NCBI RefSeq assembly: GCF_028583425.1
Contig: NC_072791.1
Coordinates: 195,400,311 to 195,464,310 of the forward strand
DNA length: 64,000 bases
From: Eublepharis macularius
Taxonomy: Eukaryota; Chordata; Lepidosauria; Squamata; Eublepharidae
Direction of reading: 5' to 3'
The translations under genes and the position numbers were made by a program. The notes under the pieces are model-generated. The model was not told where the DNA came from. It worked only from the letters and a program-made list of their open reading frames with translations, and made no database searches. Of the stretch, positions 48,305-59,206 are shown one piece after another (positions within the stretch are counted from its first letter, which is position 1; every line of letters starts with the position of its first letter).

Positions 48305-51300
48305 TCAGTAGTTCTCAAACTGCCACAGTTTTCCTCCCACCTCCCACTTCTTCTCCAGATATTGTTTCAGCTTCTCCCAGTCTGTGTTAAACTGCCCTGA
48401 GTCCAGATCTCTCAGTTTTCTTGTCATCTTGTCCATTTCAGCCATATACAGCAATTTGTAGATCCAATCTTCAATAGTTGGCACTTCTTGTACTTTCCAT
48501 TTCTGCGCATACAAAAGTCTAGCTGCTGCAGTCATATAAAATATCAACGTCCTATGATGGGCTGGAATTCCCTCCATTCCCAAGTTTAGCAGCAGGAGTT
48601 CTGGGTTCTTATTTATTTGAAACTGTAAAATTTCACTCATTTCTCTTATTATTTCCCCCCAGAACTGCCTAGCTACCTCACACGACCACCACATATGATA
48701 GAGGGAGCCCTCATGCTTCCTACATTTCCAGCATTTATTAGAAGTGTTCAAATTCCCTAGCGCAATCTTCTTTGGTGTCATGTACCAACGATAGATCATT
48801 TTGAAAATATTCTCTTTAATATTAATACATGTCGTTGTCTTCATGGTAGTTTTCCACAAGTATTCCCATGCCTCCATTGTTATTTCTTTATTAAAATTTA
48901 TAGCCCATTTCACCATCTGTGTTTTAACTATCTCATCCTCAGTGTACCATTTCAACAGTACTTGGTATACCTTGGATATTCTTTTCTTGTCTTCTTTAAG
49001 AAGGGTCTGCTCTAGTTCCGAGTTCTCTGTTCGTATGCCCCCTTTTGCAGAGTCCGAATTATATAAGTCTCTAATCTGTCTGTACTGGAACCAATCATAG
49101 TTAGGTGATAGTTCCTCTTGCGTCTTTATTCTAAGTTTAGATACTTCAGTTTTAGTTATTTCTTTGTATGTTAAACATTGTTGTTCATTATCAACAGCTC
49201 TCGGATCTATCACCTCGTATGGAACCACCCACAAGGGGGTTCCTTCTTGTAGGTAAATTCTGTACTTCTTCCAGATTGTATATAAACTTCTCCTTACAAA
49301 ATGATGCAGGAACATCGAGTTGACCTTTACTTTGTCATGCCATAGGTATGCGTGCCATCCAAAAATTTTTTTATATCCCTCTAGGGCTAATAGTTTCTTA
49401 TTCTTTAATGTCATCCACTCTTTTAACCAAACTAGGCAGATTGCATCATGATAAAGTCTCAGGTTGGGCAGTTGCATTCCACCTCTTTCCTTTGCATCTT
49501 GTAGAACTTTTACTTTCACTCGAGGCTTCTTGCCTGCCCAAACAAAATCTGATATTTTCCTCTGCCATTTTTCAAATTGTTTAGAGTCTCTGATGATTGG
49601 TATTGTCTGTAGCAAAAACATTACTCTTGGTAACACATTCATCTTAACTGCTGCAATCCTGCCCAACCATGACAAATTCAGTCTATTCCATTTGATCAAG
49701 TCTCTCTCTATCTGAGTCCATAATTTTTCATAATTATTCTTGAACAAATCTATATTTTTTGCAGTCAGCTCAACTCCCAAATATTTCACCTTACTAGTTA
49801 CTTCACAGTCCGTTGTTTCCATTAACAATTGTTGTTTCTGCTTAGTCATGTTTTTGCATAATATCTTTGACTTCTTTTTGTTAATGAAGAAACCTGCCAA
49901 GTCACCAAACTCCTTGATCTTATCTATCACTTTTGGCATGTTCTCCAATGGATCTTCTACAATTAACATTATGTCATCTGCAAATGCTCTAACCTTGTAT
50001 GAATAGTCCTTTATTTTTATTCCTCGTATTTCCTCATCTTGTCGTATTTGTATCATCAGAATCTCCAATACTAAAATGAACAACAATGGAGATAACGGGC
50101 AACCTTGTCTTGTTCCTTTACTAATCATCAATTTCTTGGTCAGTTCATCATTCACTACAATTGCTGCAGTCTGGTCTCTATAAATTTCTTTAATTGCTCT
50201 GATGAATCTTTCTCCCAATTGTAGCTTTTCCATAGTGGCAAACAAAAAATCCCAGTTTAAATTGTCAAACGCTTTTTCAGCGTCTACAAAGAAGAAACCA
50301 ACCTCTTTATCACAACGCTTGTCATAGTATTCAATAGCATTGATCACTGTCCTTAAATTGTCTCTTATTTGTCTGTCCGGCAAAAAGCCTGCTTGTTCTT
50401 CCTCTATGACTTCCGAGAGCCACCCCTTCAGTCTCTCCGCCAATATCTTCGCAAAAATTTTATAATCATTGTTAAGTAATGATATAGGCCTGTAATTTTT
50501 CACGTTAGTCAGATCTTGGCCCTCTTTTGGGATCAATGATATATTCGCTTCTCTCCAAGTGTCTGGAATTCTTTGATCCCTAAAAACTCCGTTCATCACC
50601 TCTTTTAGGAATGGTGCCAGTTCGTTGGCCATTGTCTTGTAAAATTTAGCCGTAAGTCCATCTGGCCCTGGCGCCTTTCCTAGATTTGCGGATTGTATTG
50701 CCTTACTTATTTCCTCATCAGTTACTTCACTGTTCAACTTATTTCTCCAAGCTTCCGAGATCTCTGGAAGTTTGGTTTTCTCCAAATATGATGCTATTGA
50801 TTCTTTGGTTACTTCTTTTTTATTATACAGCTTAGCATAGAATTTATAAAAGGCTCTACTAATGGTAGTTTGCTCCAGATACGTTTTATTTTCTTCACAG
50901 ATTTTATTTATTATTTTCTTTTCCCTTTTCTTCTTCAATTGCCATGCCAAATATTTCCCAGGTTTATTAGCACCCTCAAAAGCTTTTTGATTCAGTCTTT
51001 TAAGGTTCCACTCCAATTCTTTATTACTCATTGCTGTTAACTGTTCTTGAAGAATTTTGATTTCCTGATATATTTTCTTTTTCCCTGGTCTCTTTTTTAA
51101 CTGTGCTTCTTTGGCCTTTATTTTCTCCTCAATCTCTTGTCTTTTCTCCTCTTTCTTTTTCCTTGCTCTGCCATTTAAGTCCATTAGTATGCCCCTTACA
51201 ACCGCCTTGTACGCGTCCCAAACTTTACTGGTTGGTACTTCTTTATTCACGTTGTATTGTATAAAAAACTTTGTCTCTCTTCTCAATATTTCCATATTCT

Positions 51301-52066
51301 CACTTTCCTGTAACAAGTCCTCATTTATTCTCCAGGCTTTCCTTTTTCTCCTTTTTCCAAATTTCCACATAATTGGATTGTGATCTGAGCCTACCATCGG
51401 CATTATTTCTACCTCCTTAGTCCATAACGCTAAGTCCTTTGAGGCCCAGATCATATCAATTCTTGATAATGTAAGATGCCTTGCAGAATAAAAAGTAAAC
51501 TGTTTGGTTTTAGGATATTCTCTCCTCCATACGTCTTCGAGAGTCTCTTGTTGAATCAACTCAAAAAAAAGCTTTGGCAATAATCCTCTTTTCTTTTGTG
51601 CTGTTGTAGTCTTTTTGTCTAGTTCCAAATCTGTCACTCCATTGAAATCTCCAGCAAGAATTATCTGGTCATATACAAGATCGTCTAAATGCTTCCTTAA
51701 ATCCTCAAAGAAGCTTTCCTTTGCACCGTTAGGTGCATAAAGTCCGACTACCAACACTCTCTTTAAATTCCAATTACATTCCACTGCTACAAATCTAGCT
51801 TCCACATCTCTCATAACAAATTTTGGCTGCAGCTCCTCTTTTATGTACAACACCACTCCTCTTTTTTTCTTGTTAGAGGCCGCTACAAATTCTTTGCCCA
51901 ATTTTCCAGATTTTAAATATTTTACATCCTGTTTTCTAATATGGGTCTCCTGCAAACAAACAATATCACATTTTTGTTTTAGTAGCCAATGAAAAATATT
52001 TTTCCTCTTATTCGGTGAGTTTAGTCCATTTACATTCCAAGATAATACTTTACACTCCATATTCAT
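48305..52066 (-). CDS. L1 ORF2 protein: endonuclease and reverse transcriptase
   Basis: 1,253 residues, close to the usual L1 ORF2p length of about 1,275, with no stops. The N-terminal AP-like endonuclease has QETH (39-42), YAPNG (110-114), GDFN (139-142), SRIDMIW (201-207) and SDH (227-229). The reverse transcriptase (about 460-740) has PKEGQDLTNVKNYRPISL, DAEKAFD (595-601), KGTRQGCPLSPLLF and FADD (695-698). A cysteine/histidine motif CWKC...H...C starts at 1112. It nicks target DNA and copies the L1 RNA in place. The start codon overlaps the ORF1 stop as ATGA, so ORF2 would need termination-reinitiation or another internal route. Confidence 0.95.
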   Translation of the reverse strand: MNMECKVLSWNVNGLNSPNKRKNIFHWLLKQKCDIVCLQETHIRKQDVKYLKSGKLGKEFVAASNKKKRGVVLYIKEELQPKFVMRDVEARFVAVECNWNLKRVLVVGLYAPNGAKESFFEDLRKHLDDLVYDQIILAGDFNGVTDLELDKKTTTAQKKRGLLPKLFFELIQQETLEDVWRREYPKTKQFTFYSARHLTLSRIDMIWASKDLALWTKEVEIMPMVGSDHNPIMWKFGKRRKRKAWRINEDLLQESENMEILRRETKFFIQYNVNKEVPTSKVWDAYKAVVRGILMDLNGRARKKKEEKRQEIEEKIKAKEAQLKKRPGKKKIYQEIKILQEQLTAMSNKELEWNLKRLNQKAFEGANKPGKYLAWQLKKKREKKIINKICEENKTYLEQTTISRAFYKFYAKLYNKKEVTKESIASYLEKTKLPEISEAWRNKLNSEVTDEEISKAIQSANLGKAPGPDGLTAKFYKTMANELAPFLKEVMNGVFRDQRIPDTWREANISLIPKEGQDLTNVKNYRPISLLNNDYKIFAKILAERLKGWLSEVIEEEQAGFLPDRQIRDNLRTVINAIEYYDKRCDKEVGFFFVDAEKAFDNLNWDFLFATMEKLQLGERFIRAIKEIYRDQTAAIVVNDELTKKLMISKGTRQGCPLSPLLFILVLEILMIQIRQDEEIRGIKIKDYSYKVRAFADDIMLIVEDPLENMPKVIDKIKEFGDLAGFFINKKKSKILCKNMTKQKQQLLMETTDCEVTSKVKYLGVELTAKNIDLFKNNYEKLWTQIERDLIKWNRLNLSWLGRIAAVKMNVLPRVMFLLQTIPIIRDSKQFEKWQRKISDFVWAGKKPRVKVKVLQDAKERGGMQLPNLRLYHDAICLVWLKEWMTLKNKKLLALEGYKKIFGWHAYLWHDKVKVNSMFLHHFVRRSLYTIWKKYRIYLQEGTPLWVVPYEVIDPRAVDNEQQCLTYKEITKTEVSKLRIKTQEELSPNYDWFQYRQIRDLYNSDSAKGGIRTENSELEQTLLKEDKKRISKVYQVLLKWYTEDEIVKTQMVKWAINFNKEITMEAWEYLWKTTMKTTTCINIKENIFKMIYRWYMTPKKIALGNLNTSNKCWKCRKHEGSLYHMWWSCEVARQFWGEIIREMSEILQFQINKNPELLLLNLGMEGIPAHHRTLIFYMTAAARLLYAQKWKVQEVPTIEDWIYKLLYMAEMDKMTRKLRDLDSGQFNTDWEKLKQYLEKKWEVGGKLWQFENY

Positions 52067-52845
52067 GGTTTTGTTGGTAAGTCTTTTTCATTGTCCTTGA
52101 TAAATCTCTCCATCTCCCGCTCAGATCTGATGCGTTTTTTTGCCCCTCCAAACTCAAAGGACACTCCTTCCGGTAACTCCCATCTATATCTGATATTCAT
52201 GTCCTTCAAAGTCTGAATTAGCACTTTATATTTTTTCCTGTCCAGTAACACTGATCTGGGCAGTTCCTTCATTATGATAATCGTCTTGCCATCAATCTCC
52301 AATGGATCTTGAAATTGTTTTGTCACAATCCTCTCTTTCATGTTTCTAGTTGTAAACTGCACAATCACATCCCTTGGTAGTTTCCTCTGGGTTGCAATTC
52401 TCGAGTTCACACGGTACGCCACATCTAGGATAGCCACAATTTCCTCCTCCTCCTTCCCCAGGTAATCAGCCAACACCTCAGTCATCTGTTCTTGCGCTGA
52501 CTTCCCTTCCATTTCTGGCAGACCACGAAAACGAAGCTGCTTCTCCATGTGTTTAGTTTCTGCAACTGACATCCTCCCCTTCACCAGTCTCATCTCTGTT
52601 TGTTGCGTGTCTATTAAATTCTCCATCGCGTCTTCTACTGTTTTAACTCTCTGCTGCGTTCCTTGTAATTCACTACTAATCGTTTCCACGCCTTTTTTCA
52701 CTTCTGACAGCTCCGACTTTACTGTCTGTGTAACTTCTTTGACCTCTTTAATAAGCTCCAATTTCGTGTCCTTAAGTTCTTTCATCATGTCTATAAGTTT
52801 TTTGTCCAAATTTTCTATTGCCGATTGCCACTCTTTTTTCGACAT
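52063..52845 (-). CDS. L1 ORF1 protein (RNA-binding chaperone)
   Basis: 260 residues: a long heptad-like coiled-coil region (about 1-105, rich in K, E, L and V; KLIDMMKELKDTKLELIKEV), then an RRM-like core (RFRGLPEMEGKSAQEQM to VAYRVNS). The C-terminal domain includes LPRDVIVQFTTRNMKERIV and the end segment GVSFEFGGAKKRIRS. This is the three-part plan of L1 ORF1p, which trimerises and coats L1 RNA. Shorter than human ORF1p (338). Complete and unbroken; ends in a 4-base ATGA overlap with ORF2. Confidence 0.92.
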   Translation of the reverse strand: MSKKEWQSAIENLDKKLIDMMKELKDTKLELIKEVKEVTQTVKSELSEVKKGVETISSELQGTQQRVKTVEDAMENLIDTQQTEMRLVKGRMSVAETKHMEKQLRFRGLPEMEGKSAQEQMTEVLADYLGKEEEEIVAILDVAYRVNSRIATQRKLPRDVIVQFTTRNMKERIVTKQFQDPLEIDGKTIIIMKELPRSVLLDRKKYKVLIQTLKDMNIRYRWELPEGVSFEFGGAKKRIRSEREMERFIKDNEKDLPTKP

Positions 52846-53757
52846 CGTGGGGCTTGCTTTAGCTCGCTCCCACGAATCTGCTCTCTTCCTTAGCTCCGTG
52901 GCGTATATTTAAACGTTTTTCTTTTTTTTCAAATGTCCCAATCTTTGCCAAAATTAATTTTTTTGTATCCAAAATGTCGGGCGTCTTTTCTCTATGGTTT
53001 CTCTATGTTATTGTAATCCAAGATGGCCTACTTCCTCTTCCGCTGAAGCCGCGACCCTTCCCCTTTCAAAAATGGCGATTCCCTACTTCCTGTCCGTCGG
53101 CAAGGGCCGCTTCCCTCCAGCCACTCTATTGTTGTTACGCACTTCCTGTCTCCCGTCTTCCCACAGCAGGTCTCGCGATGGTGTCTTTTTCCCACAGCTC
53201 CAAAACCACAGGTATTCAAAACAATAGTCCGATTTTTGCAATAACTTCTTTAAATTTAGTCTCTTTTAAAATACAACTCCTGCCGAGTCTTCACCTCCTT
53301 TTCACTAGTCTGTTGCAGTTTAAAAATCTACTTTCTTTCCTCTCTGTTTTTATCAATCTGTCCCGTTTCAAGAGATAGCGATCTTTACCTTCTCTTCAAC
53401 TTTCTCGGGTTGTAATCGCTGTTTCGATCTTAAATTCTCCTCTCGACTTCCCTCCCCGATCGAAGCTTGGGTATGTAGGTCTTATGCCAGCCGAATTGGC
53501 CCCAAAACTGCCGCAGAGATTATAGCCGACCCGTCGCAAGGTGGGACTTCAAGGATCGGGGGGGAGACTCCTTGAGTAGAGCCCCCCCTCGTCCGAGATC
53601 TAGCTCACCCTAGGGTCTTGAGCGTTCTTTGCCTGCTCCCCGCCTGAGAGCAGTCGGCCGCGGGTTATTTTCACCCCTCCGGCCGGTTAAAACGGCAGTC
53701 CGGTCAGCTCCGCAAATGGAGCTGCGTTAGACCTCCATGAATCCCAAACCGGAAGTC

Positions 53758-53774
53758 CATCATATGAGATTTTC
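53758..53774. repeat. L1 target-site duplication, right copy
   Basis: Identical 17 bases to 47623-47639, directly after the element's 5' end (minus-strand GGACTTCCGGTTTGGGATTC). Confidence 0.93.
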
Positions 53775-54124
53775 AATTACTTAAAAAATGGCATTCCAAA
53801 GAATGAGACTGAATTCATAATAGCTGATGGGGCTTGCCAGCATGAAGTGTTGCAATAGAATCTACATAAATTAATCTACACTGGAAATCTTGTTAGTACA
53901 TAGCTAAGAAACTAAACACTATAAAGCTTTTATCACAGTACTTTGCTCACTAAGAACCACTCCCAAGGCAATATTTGTCAGCGTGATCTGTTCCACATGG
54001 AAATGTTACGTGGCAGAACTAGTTATCCACATGACATTTACAGAGTCTGTTTTTCCTGTCACTGAATGAATAAACACACACGAAACAACCTTATATGGTC
54101 TCAGACTGTGTGTCTATCAAGATC

Positions 54125-54290
54125 AGTATTGCCTAGTTTGAGTGGCAGTAGGTCACTGCGGTCTCCGGTACAGGTATTTCACATCATCTTCTACCAGACC
54201 CCTTAAAATGATGGTGCTGAGTATTGAACCTGGGACCTTCTATATGCAAAGCAGATGTTCTACCAATGAGCCATAGCCCTCCTCTAATGT
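54125..54290 (-). repeat. tRNA-derived SINE, minus orientation
   Basis: Minus-strand reading: TGGCTCATTGGTAGAACATC, TTGCATATAGAAGGTCCCAGG, TTCAATACTCAGCACC, ending GCAGTGACCTACTGCCACTC. Typical tRNA-like A and B boxes. Close to SCN1A exon 19. Confidence 0.65.
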
Positions 54291-54323
54291 AATGACAGAC
54301 ATTGTACTGGAATCAGCCCTTTA

Positions 54324-54644
<321 letters not shown>

Positions 54645-54821
54645 TTAACATGACTTTTTATTAAGCTAAAAGAAACTAGCAGAAAGTCTTACATCTCTTT
54701 CCAGTTCCACTTTTAGAGAAATTCTTCTATTTACTGTAGTTTACAGTAAATGATCACATTTGAGTCACCATCACAGTTTCTCTTACACAGATTATTTCCT
54801 TTATATAAATAATGAAATGTA

Positions 54822-55024
54822 GGCTGTTTTCACACAGCTAAAACCTCCAGAAAATCGCGCAAAACTCAGGGCAGGACGGCGTCTTCATAGCGCAATTTCC
54901 TGTTTAATTGCATGATTTCTGATGCCATCACACCATTAAATGGGAAATCGCGCTATGAAGACACTGTCGTGCCGCAAGTGTTGCGTGATTTTCTGGAGGC
55001 ATTAACAGGCGTGTGAAAACGGCC
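54822..55024. mobile_element. Palindromic MITE, family A relative
   Basis: 203-base hairpin. Ends GGCTGTTTTCACACAGCTAA and CAGGCGTGTGAAAACGGCC. Stem contains CCTCCAGAAAATCGCGCAAA and TCTTCATAGCGC(A/G)ATTTCC. Shares the plan (TTTTCACAC end, ATCGCGCAAAA stem, GCGTCTTC) with 21338-21528 but not the exact stem. SCN1A intron 18. Confidence 0.75.
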
Positions 55025-56890
55025 ATAGTATAATTTTGTGATCTAGCCTGTCACAGTCATAATCTGTAACAGCCTTCTGTGAACAGCTTTCTCAGTGTCT
55101 TTCCTTTAGTTGGGCATGTCTCTGCAGTTAACTCCAGGACAAAATGTTTTATTGGCTCAATTCAATCATAAAGTGAAACCACAGTTTAATTTGTGAAACT
55201 GGGATTTGGTCTCCAGATGAACATTTAAACCCTCAAATGCTGGTTTAATCTCCTTTGCTCTTCCCCCTGCAAAGACACAGCTGGTATCCCAACCTACAAT
55301 ACAGCCCAGGGTGGTGCTAGGAAAGAAGTCAGCATTAGGAATGTTGTGACTTCTGTCATGAACGCATTTGACAGTCATATTTACTATATTCAAAGGTGTT
55401 GTAAGGGATAGATTAGAACCCCACCAAATGCTGTGCTTGGGGAAGGCTGAAACATGGCAAAATAAGAGATCAGAGGATTCAGATCTGTGACTTTGCTGTA
55501 TTTCAACCTTCCTCAAATACAGAAATTGTGGGACAATGGATCAGAAGTCCACAACGCACTGGATCCATGCTTTTGATTGTGCAGTGTGTGAATATGGATA
55601 TGATATACAATCTTCCAATTTGTTGTTTGTTTTCAAGAACCTCGAGTAAAAAGTATGAGGATCCGTAAGGATCTATGCTTTGAATGCATGGTTTTGCCCC
55701 ATAGCAGCACCATAGAATTGATGAAAGGAGCTTTGACTCTCAAAAGATAATACCGAGGAAATCTTGTTGGTTTTTAAGGTGCTACGAGACTCAAATCTTG
55801 CACTTCTACTGCATGCCAACACAGCTTGCCGCTGCACCTGTAGACCAAGTTATGAGCTACAAGACAATGGCAGTTTTGTTTTGTTTCAGTGTAAAAATCC
55901 TACAAATTCCTGAAAAGAATCTAGATCCAACTTTTACTCATCCATCCCCCTCCAGGGATGAAGGGGTGGATTAGAAACTCAGTCCCAGCTGAGATGAAAG
56001 TGAGTTTCTTAACCACCTCATTCCAAATTGCTATATTTGGGGAAAACCGAAACACAGCATAGTTAGAGATGTGAATCCTCTGCTCCACAAGTATTTGCAT
56101 TATGAGAATATGCATGCATGAAACGCCAATTGTACTGCATGGTTAGGAAGGAATACAGTGAAACAATCTGTCAAACGCTGATGAACAGACTGATGACATA
56201 TCAAACCGGTAGTTGAAAAATCAGGTCCCGGTTTGCAATTGGTGAACAGGATGTGAGCTGAACTGACAGTGTTAGTGCAGCCCTAGCCAGGATGAAGCCA
56301 AGATGTCCATGTTTGTACAAAATACACAGTTAAGACTAACTGTGGTTAATAAACCAACTTCAAACATGGTTCCAGATTTTGGTTTTATATCCCCTGACTA
56401 ACAAATAACGATTAGTGGCCAGGTTCAGTCAACCATTGTAATCACAGCGTATTTAAGCCATGGTTTCGCATGGTTTCTAAATACGCCAGTTTATCTTATA
56501 GTGTTCTGTGTCACTGCAACTTCTTGCCCCACTCCTGTTTTAAAAAGCATATGTTTAGTAAGCAGAGGTTGACAGGATACGTACATAAAGTGTGGAATAG
56601 AGCAAGTAAAAACACAATTGATTTCCTGTCTCTTCTGTTCTTCCACTTTGGTATCTTATGGGCCCTACCCTCTTTAGTTCTGTCTTTGGATCTAACATCA
56701 AGGAATAATCATATTATTGATTAGAAACTAAATGATAATTGTATGTAAAGTCATTGATGGAGGCTAGAGATTATTGGAAACACGTGCTCTTCGTTTTTAA
56801 GTGATCCTTCAAAAGTTCCATAATTTAGCCATTGTTTACAAAATGCAAATTTGCACATAATCCATATTTTAAAACTTCCTTTTCAGGTTT
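55025..56890. other. SCN1A intron 18, mostly unassigned, with one Penelope-tail repeat
   Basis: A tail-type short repeat lies at 55715-55840 (GAAAGGAGCTTTGACTCTCA, CTTGTTGGTTTTTAAGGTGC). Two similar segments at about 55430-55500 and 56030-56095 both read GGGGAA..(C/G)..GAAACA..GCA, TTAGAGAT/AAGAGAT and CCTCTG; they may be parts of one older repeat. No extra exon recognised. Confidence 0.4.
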
Positions 56891-56897
56891 CACTTAC

Positions 56898-57052
56898 CAG
56901 AGCACCACTGCTAAGAAGAATCATAAAGACAATGAAGGTTTCAAACCAGTTGTGTTCAACAATTCGGAAACAGGTTTTTCTAAGATTCCACCATTGTTTT
57001 CCTTTTCCATCTTCTACGCTAACTTGACAACATTTGAATCTTCGTACACAAC
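56898..57052 (-). CDS. SCN1A exon 18: end of II-III linker and domain III S1
   Basis: 155 bases, the family length. Acceptor CATTTTCAG, donor GTAAGTG. Reads (G)[20 protein letters not shown] then [20 protein letters not shown] and [11 protein letters not shown] (S1). Starts by completing the glycine codon of FTEG from exon 17. Confidence 0.97.
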
Positions 57053-57109
57053 CTGAAAATATATTAATATCTGAGAACCCATTAAAGGGAAAAAAACCCC
57101 AACAGTTCA

Positions 57110-58665
57110 ATCCTAAAGCAGGGAGTGAAAGAGCTCTGGGAGCTGACTAGGCTATATGGTGGCAGATCTCCGAGATACAGTGGAAGTTGTGCCAATGCAT
57201 CACCGGGACATTGGCATAAGGCCCTGTGCCAGTGTGGGAAGGGGTGGAGCCAGGGATGTGGCTGGAGCTAGTCAGGTCCCTAAGCCACACCAGCCCAGGA
57301 ATGCTCCCAATACTGGCAGATATTTATGGCACAGCTCATAGGCACCCAGACAACTGAAGAAAAGAGCTCCCCCAATTGCAGCCCTGCCCCAAAGCTCCAG
57401 TGGATCACGGGGCGCTGATCACAGCTGCAACCAATCACTTCCTGTCTCAGTGGCTGCCAACCCCCTTTCTCTAACCCAATCAGTGCCTCCCCATCACTTC
57501 ATAAACCCAGCCAGGGTGCCCCATCGGTCAGTAAGTAGGACGGGCGGCATGGGACTCTGTCTTTGAGCTCTGCTGTGCAGACAATAGCACATGGTATTGC
57601 ACTTTGGTGGTGGTGCGGGAAGCGCAAAGTGGGCACTTAGCTCTACTGGAGGAGCACTTAGCATTAATACCCAAGGGAGAGAGCGAAGTCCAGATTATGT
57701 AGCTGATGCTTTTCATTTCAGAATGCTGACAGGTACCTCATATCCAAGGATGCAAGCTGAAGGTGCGACCGTGCACTGACAGGTAAGCAGGGGTGGGAAT
57801 GTAGCCACTGTGGCAGTCCTCTCCTGTCCCTGTTTCCCTCGCATGAGGCTGGGCACCACCCTGGTATTGCCAGTTCCCACAATCAAGGCCAGCAGCCCCT
57901 CCTGGCACAATGCCCCATGTCATACAGTGGGGTGCCTTCCCAGCAGTGCCCCTGGGAGAGCTGCCTATGAGTTGTGTGTGGGATGCTTGCAGCTGCACAC
58001 TGGGAGACAGGGCACAACAGTTGGTTGGGTTACCTGACAGCTGCTCCATTTTAGATCAGCTGGTCAGGCAACCCTGGGACCCACCGCCTTGTGTGGTCGG
58101 AGCCCTGTGCAGTAGTGGTGTATCCATCAGTTGCAGTGGAAGAGCACTTCCTCACAGGGTCAGTTCATGTCATTTGGATGACAACAGCATGTGCCTCAGG
58201 GGGGTCTCTTAGCAAATGCCCTCTCATGGGGATGGGACTGAGGATCCTGCCAGGGTGCCACAGGCACAGCTGTGGCCAGATGGTGTCTGTGCAATTTGTC
58301 ATCACTACACGTTTCTGTCTTGCATCTGTGCAGGTGGTGATTCAACAGGGAGACCTGGGAGCATGTTCCAGCCCCATGTTCCAGCCACTCTACCCAGACA
58401 CTGGTTCCAGCCAGGCTCCTGGAGCATCCTGCCTCGGGCAGCTTTTTGATCTGGGAGTCCGCTTCACTCAGATGCATTTGGTGATAAGGATGGCTTAGCC
58501 TGTCTCCCCATGGGCCTTGTGAGCAGCTTGGAAAAGCACCAGAGCCATACTGGACAGAGAGAGTTGGCAGCCTAGTTCATTGGACCTCTTCACAATTTGC
58601 ACTTAAATAAAGCCGTTGTGTGCAACAACGGCCTCCCTGTCTGTCTGTCTGTCTGTCTGTTTGTG
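57110..58665 (+). other. Gene-like antisense segment in SCN1A intron 17, origin unknown
   Basis: GC-richer than its neighbours. On the plus strand it shows, in order, two CCAAT boxes (57431, 57476), a strong splice donor CAG|GTAAGCAGG (57783), an acceptor-like CTTGCATCTGTGCAG|GTGG (near 58334) and AATAAA (58606-58611), followed by a (CTGT)n microsatellite at about 58635-58662. Open frames up to 135 codons are present but I recognise no protein family. It could be a transposon-derived unit, a lineage-specific non-coding RNA or coincidence. Confidence 0.35.
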
Positions 58666-58979
58666 ACTGGACAAGTCTAGTTCCATGACTCTGGCATGCT
58701 TGCCATCTGTGCCTTGCAGAGGGAGGTGCGTTGCTGTTTCCTCCTGCATAATGTCTATACAGAACGGACCAGCACCACTGCAATTGCACCAGAGGCTGCC
58801 CGCTTCTGCCCAGGCAGCCCTCAGGATTGTGCTGCTAATTACTTAGTTTCATGTTCTATGGACATATCCACATACAGCAAATGCAACCTTGGTTTCTCTT
58901 CTTCAAAGCTTATTTTTTTCCAGCAGAAAGCCGAGCCAAGGTGATTTGCACCTGCTTGCTTCACGTCTCCTTCCCTCAC

Positions 58980-59097
58980 CTTCTGTAAAACATGCCTCTG
59001 GTTCTTGTGCTTCCTCGGGTTCAGCTTCCGGTTGCTCTTCTGCAGGAAGTCCGATATCAACTGTGCTACCTTCAGAAGAGGAGCTAGAATTTAGCTT
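58980..59097 (-). CDS. SCN1A exon 17: II-III cytoplasmic linker
   Basis: 118 bases, one codon shorter than the human exon (121). Acceptor GGAAAATTT-free, pyrimidine-poor CCTCCACAG; donor GTGAGGG. Encodes [20 protein letters not shown] then [20 protein letters not shown]. Acidic, serine-rich, low constraint, as usual for this linker. Ends after the first base of a glycine codon. Confidence 0.95.
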
Positions 59098-59206
59098 CTG
59101 TGGAGGAAAATAAATACCATCATTAACCAATTCATGATGGAGAAAAAAAACAATCTTTTAAAAAGTAAAAGCTATAGATTTCTAAATAAAATAAATCAAG
59201 GCTTAC

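Larger units (their letters stand above)
47640..53757 (-). mobile_element. Full-length L1 (LINE-1) element, intact
   Basis: 6,118 bases on the minus strand, between perfect 17-bp target duplications. Order along the element: a 5' UTR of about 0.9 kb (52846-53757, GC-rich at its start), ORF1 (52063-52845), ORF2 (48305-52066), a 3' UTR of about 0.65 kb ending in AATAAA (at about 47664) and a poly-A tail (47640-47655 as T). Both ORFs are open over their whole length. The integration site reads TTTTC/AA, close to the L1 endonuclease preference TTTT/AA. It lies in SCN1A intron 19 in the sense orientation. Confidence 0.95.

Noticed and set aside
48801-51383. Plus-strand open frames of 78-99 codons opposite L1 ORF2
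   Set aside because: Shadows of the ORF2 coding strand without their own family resemblance.
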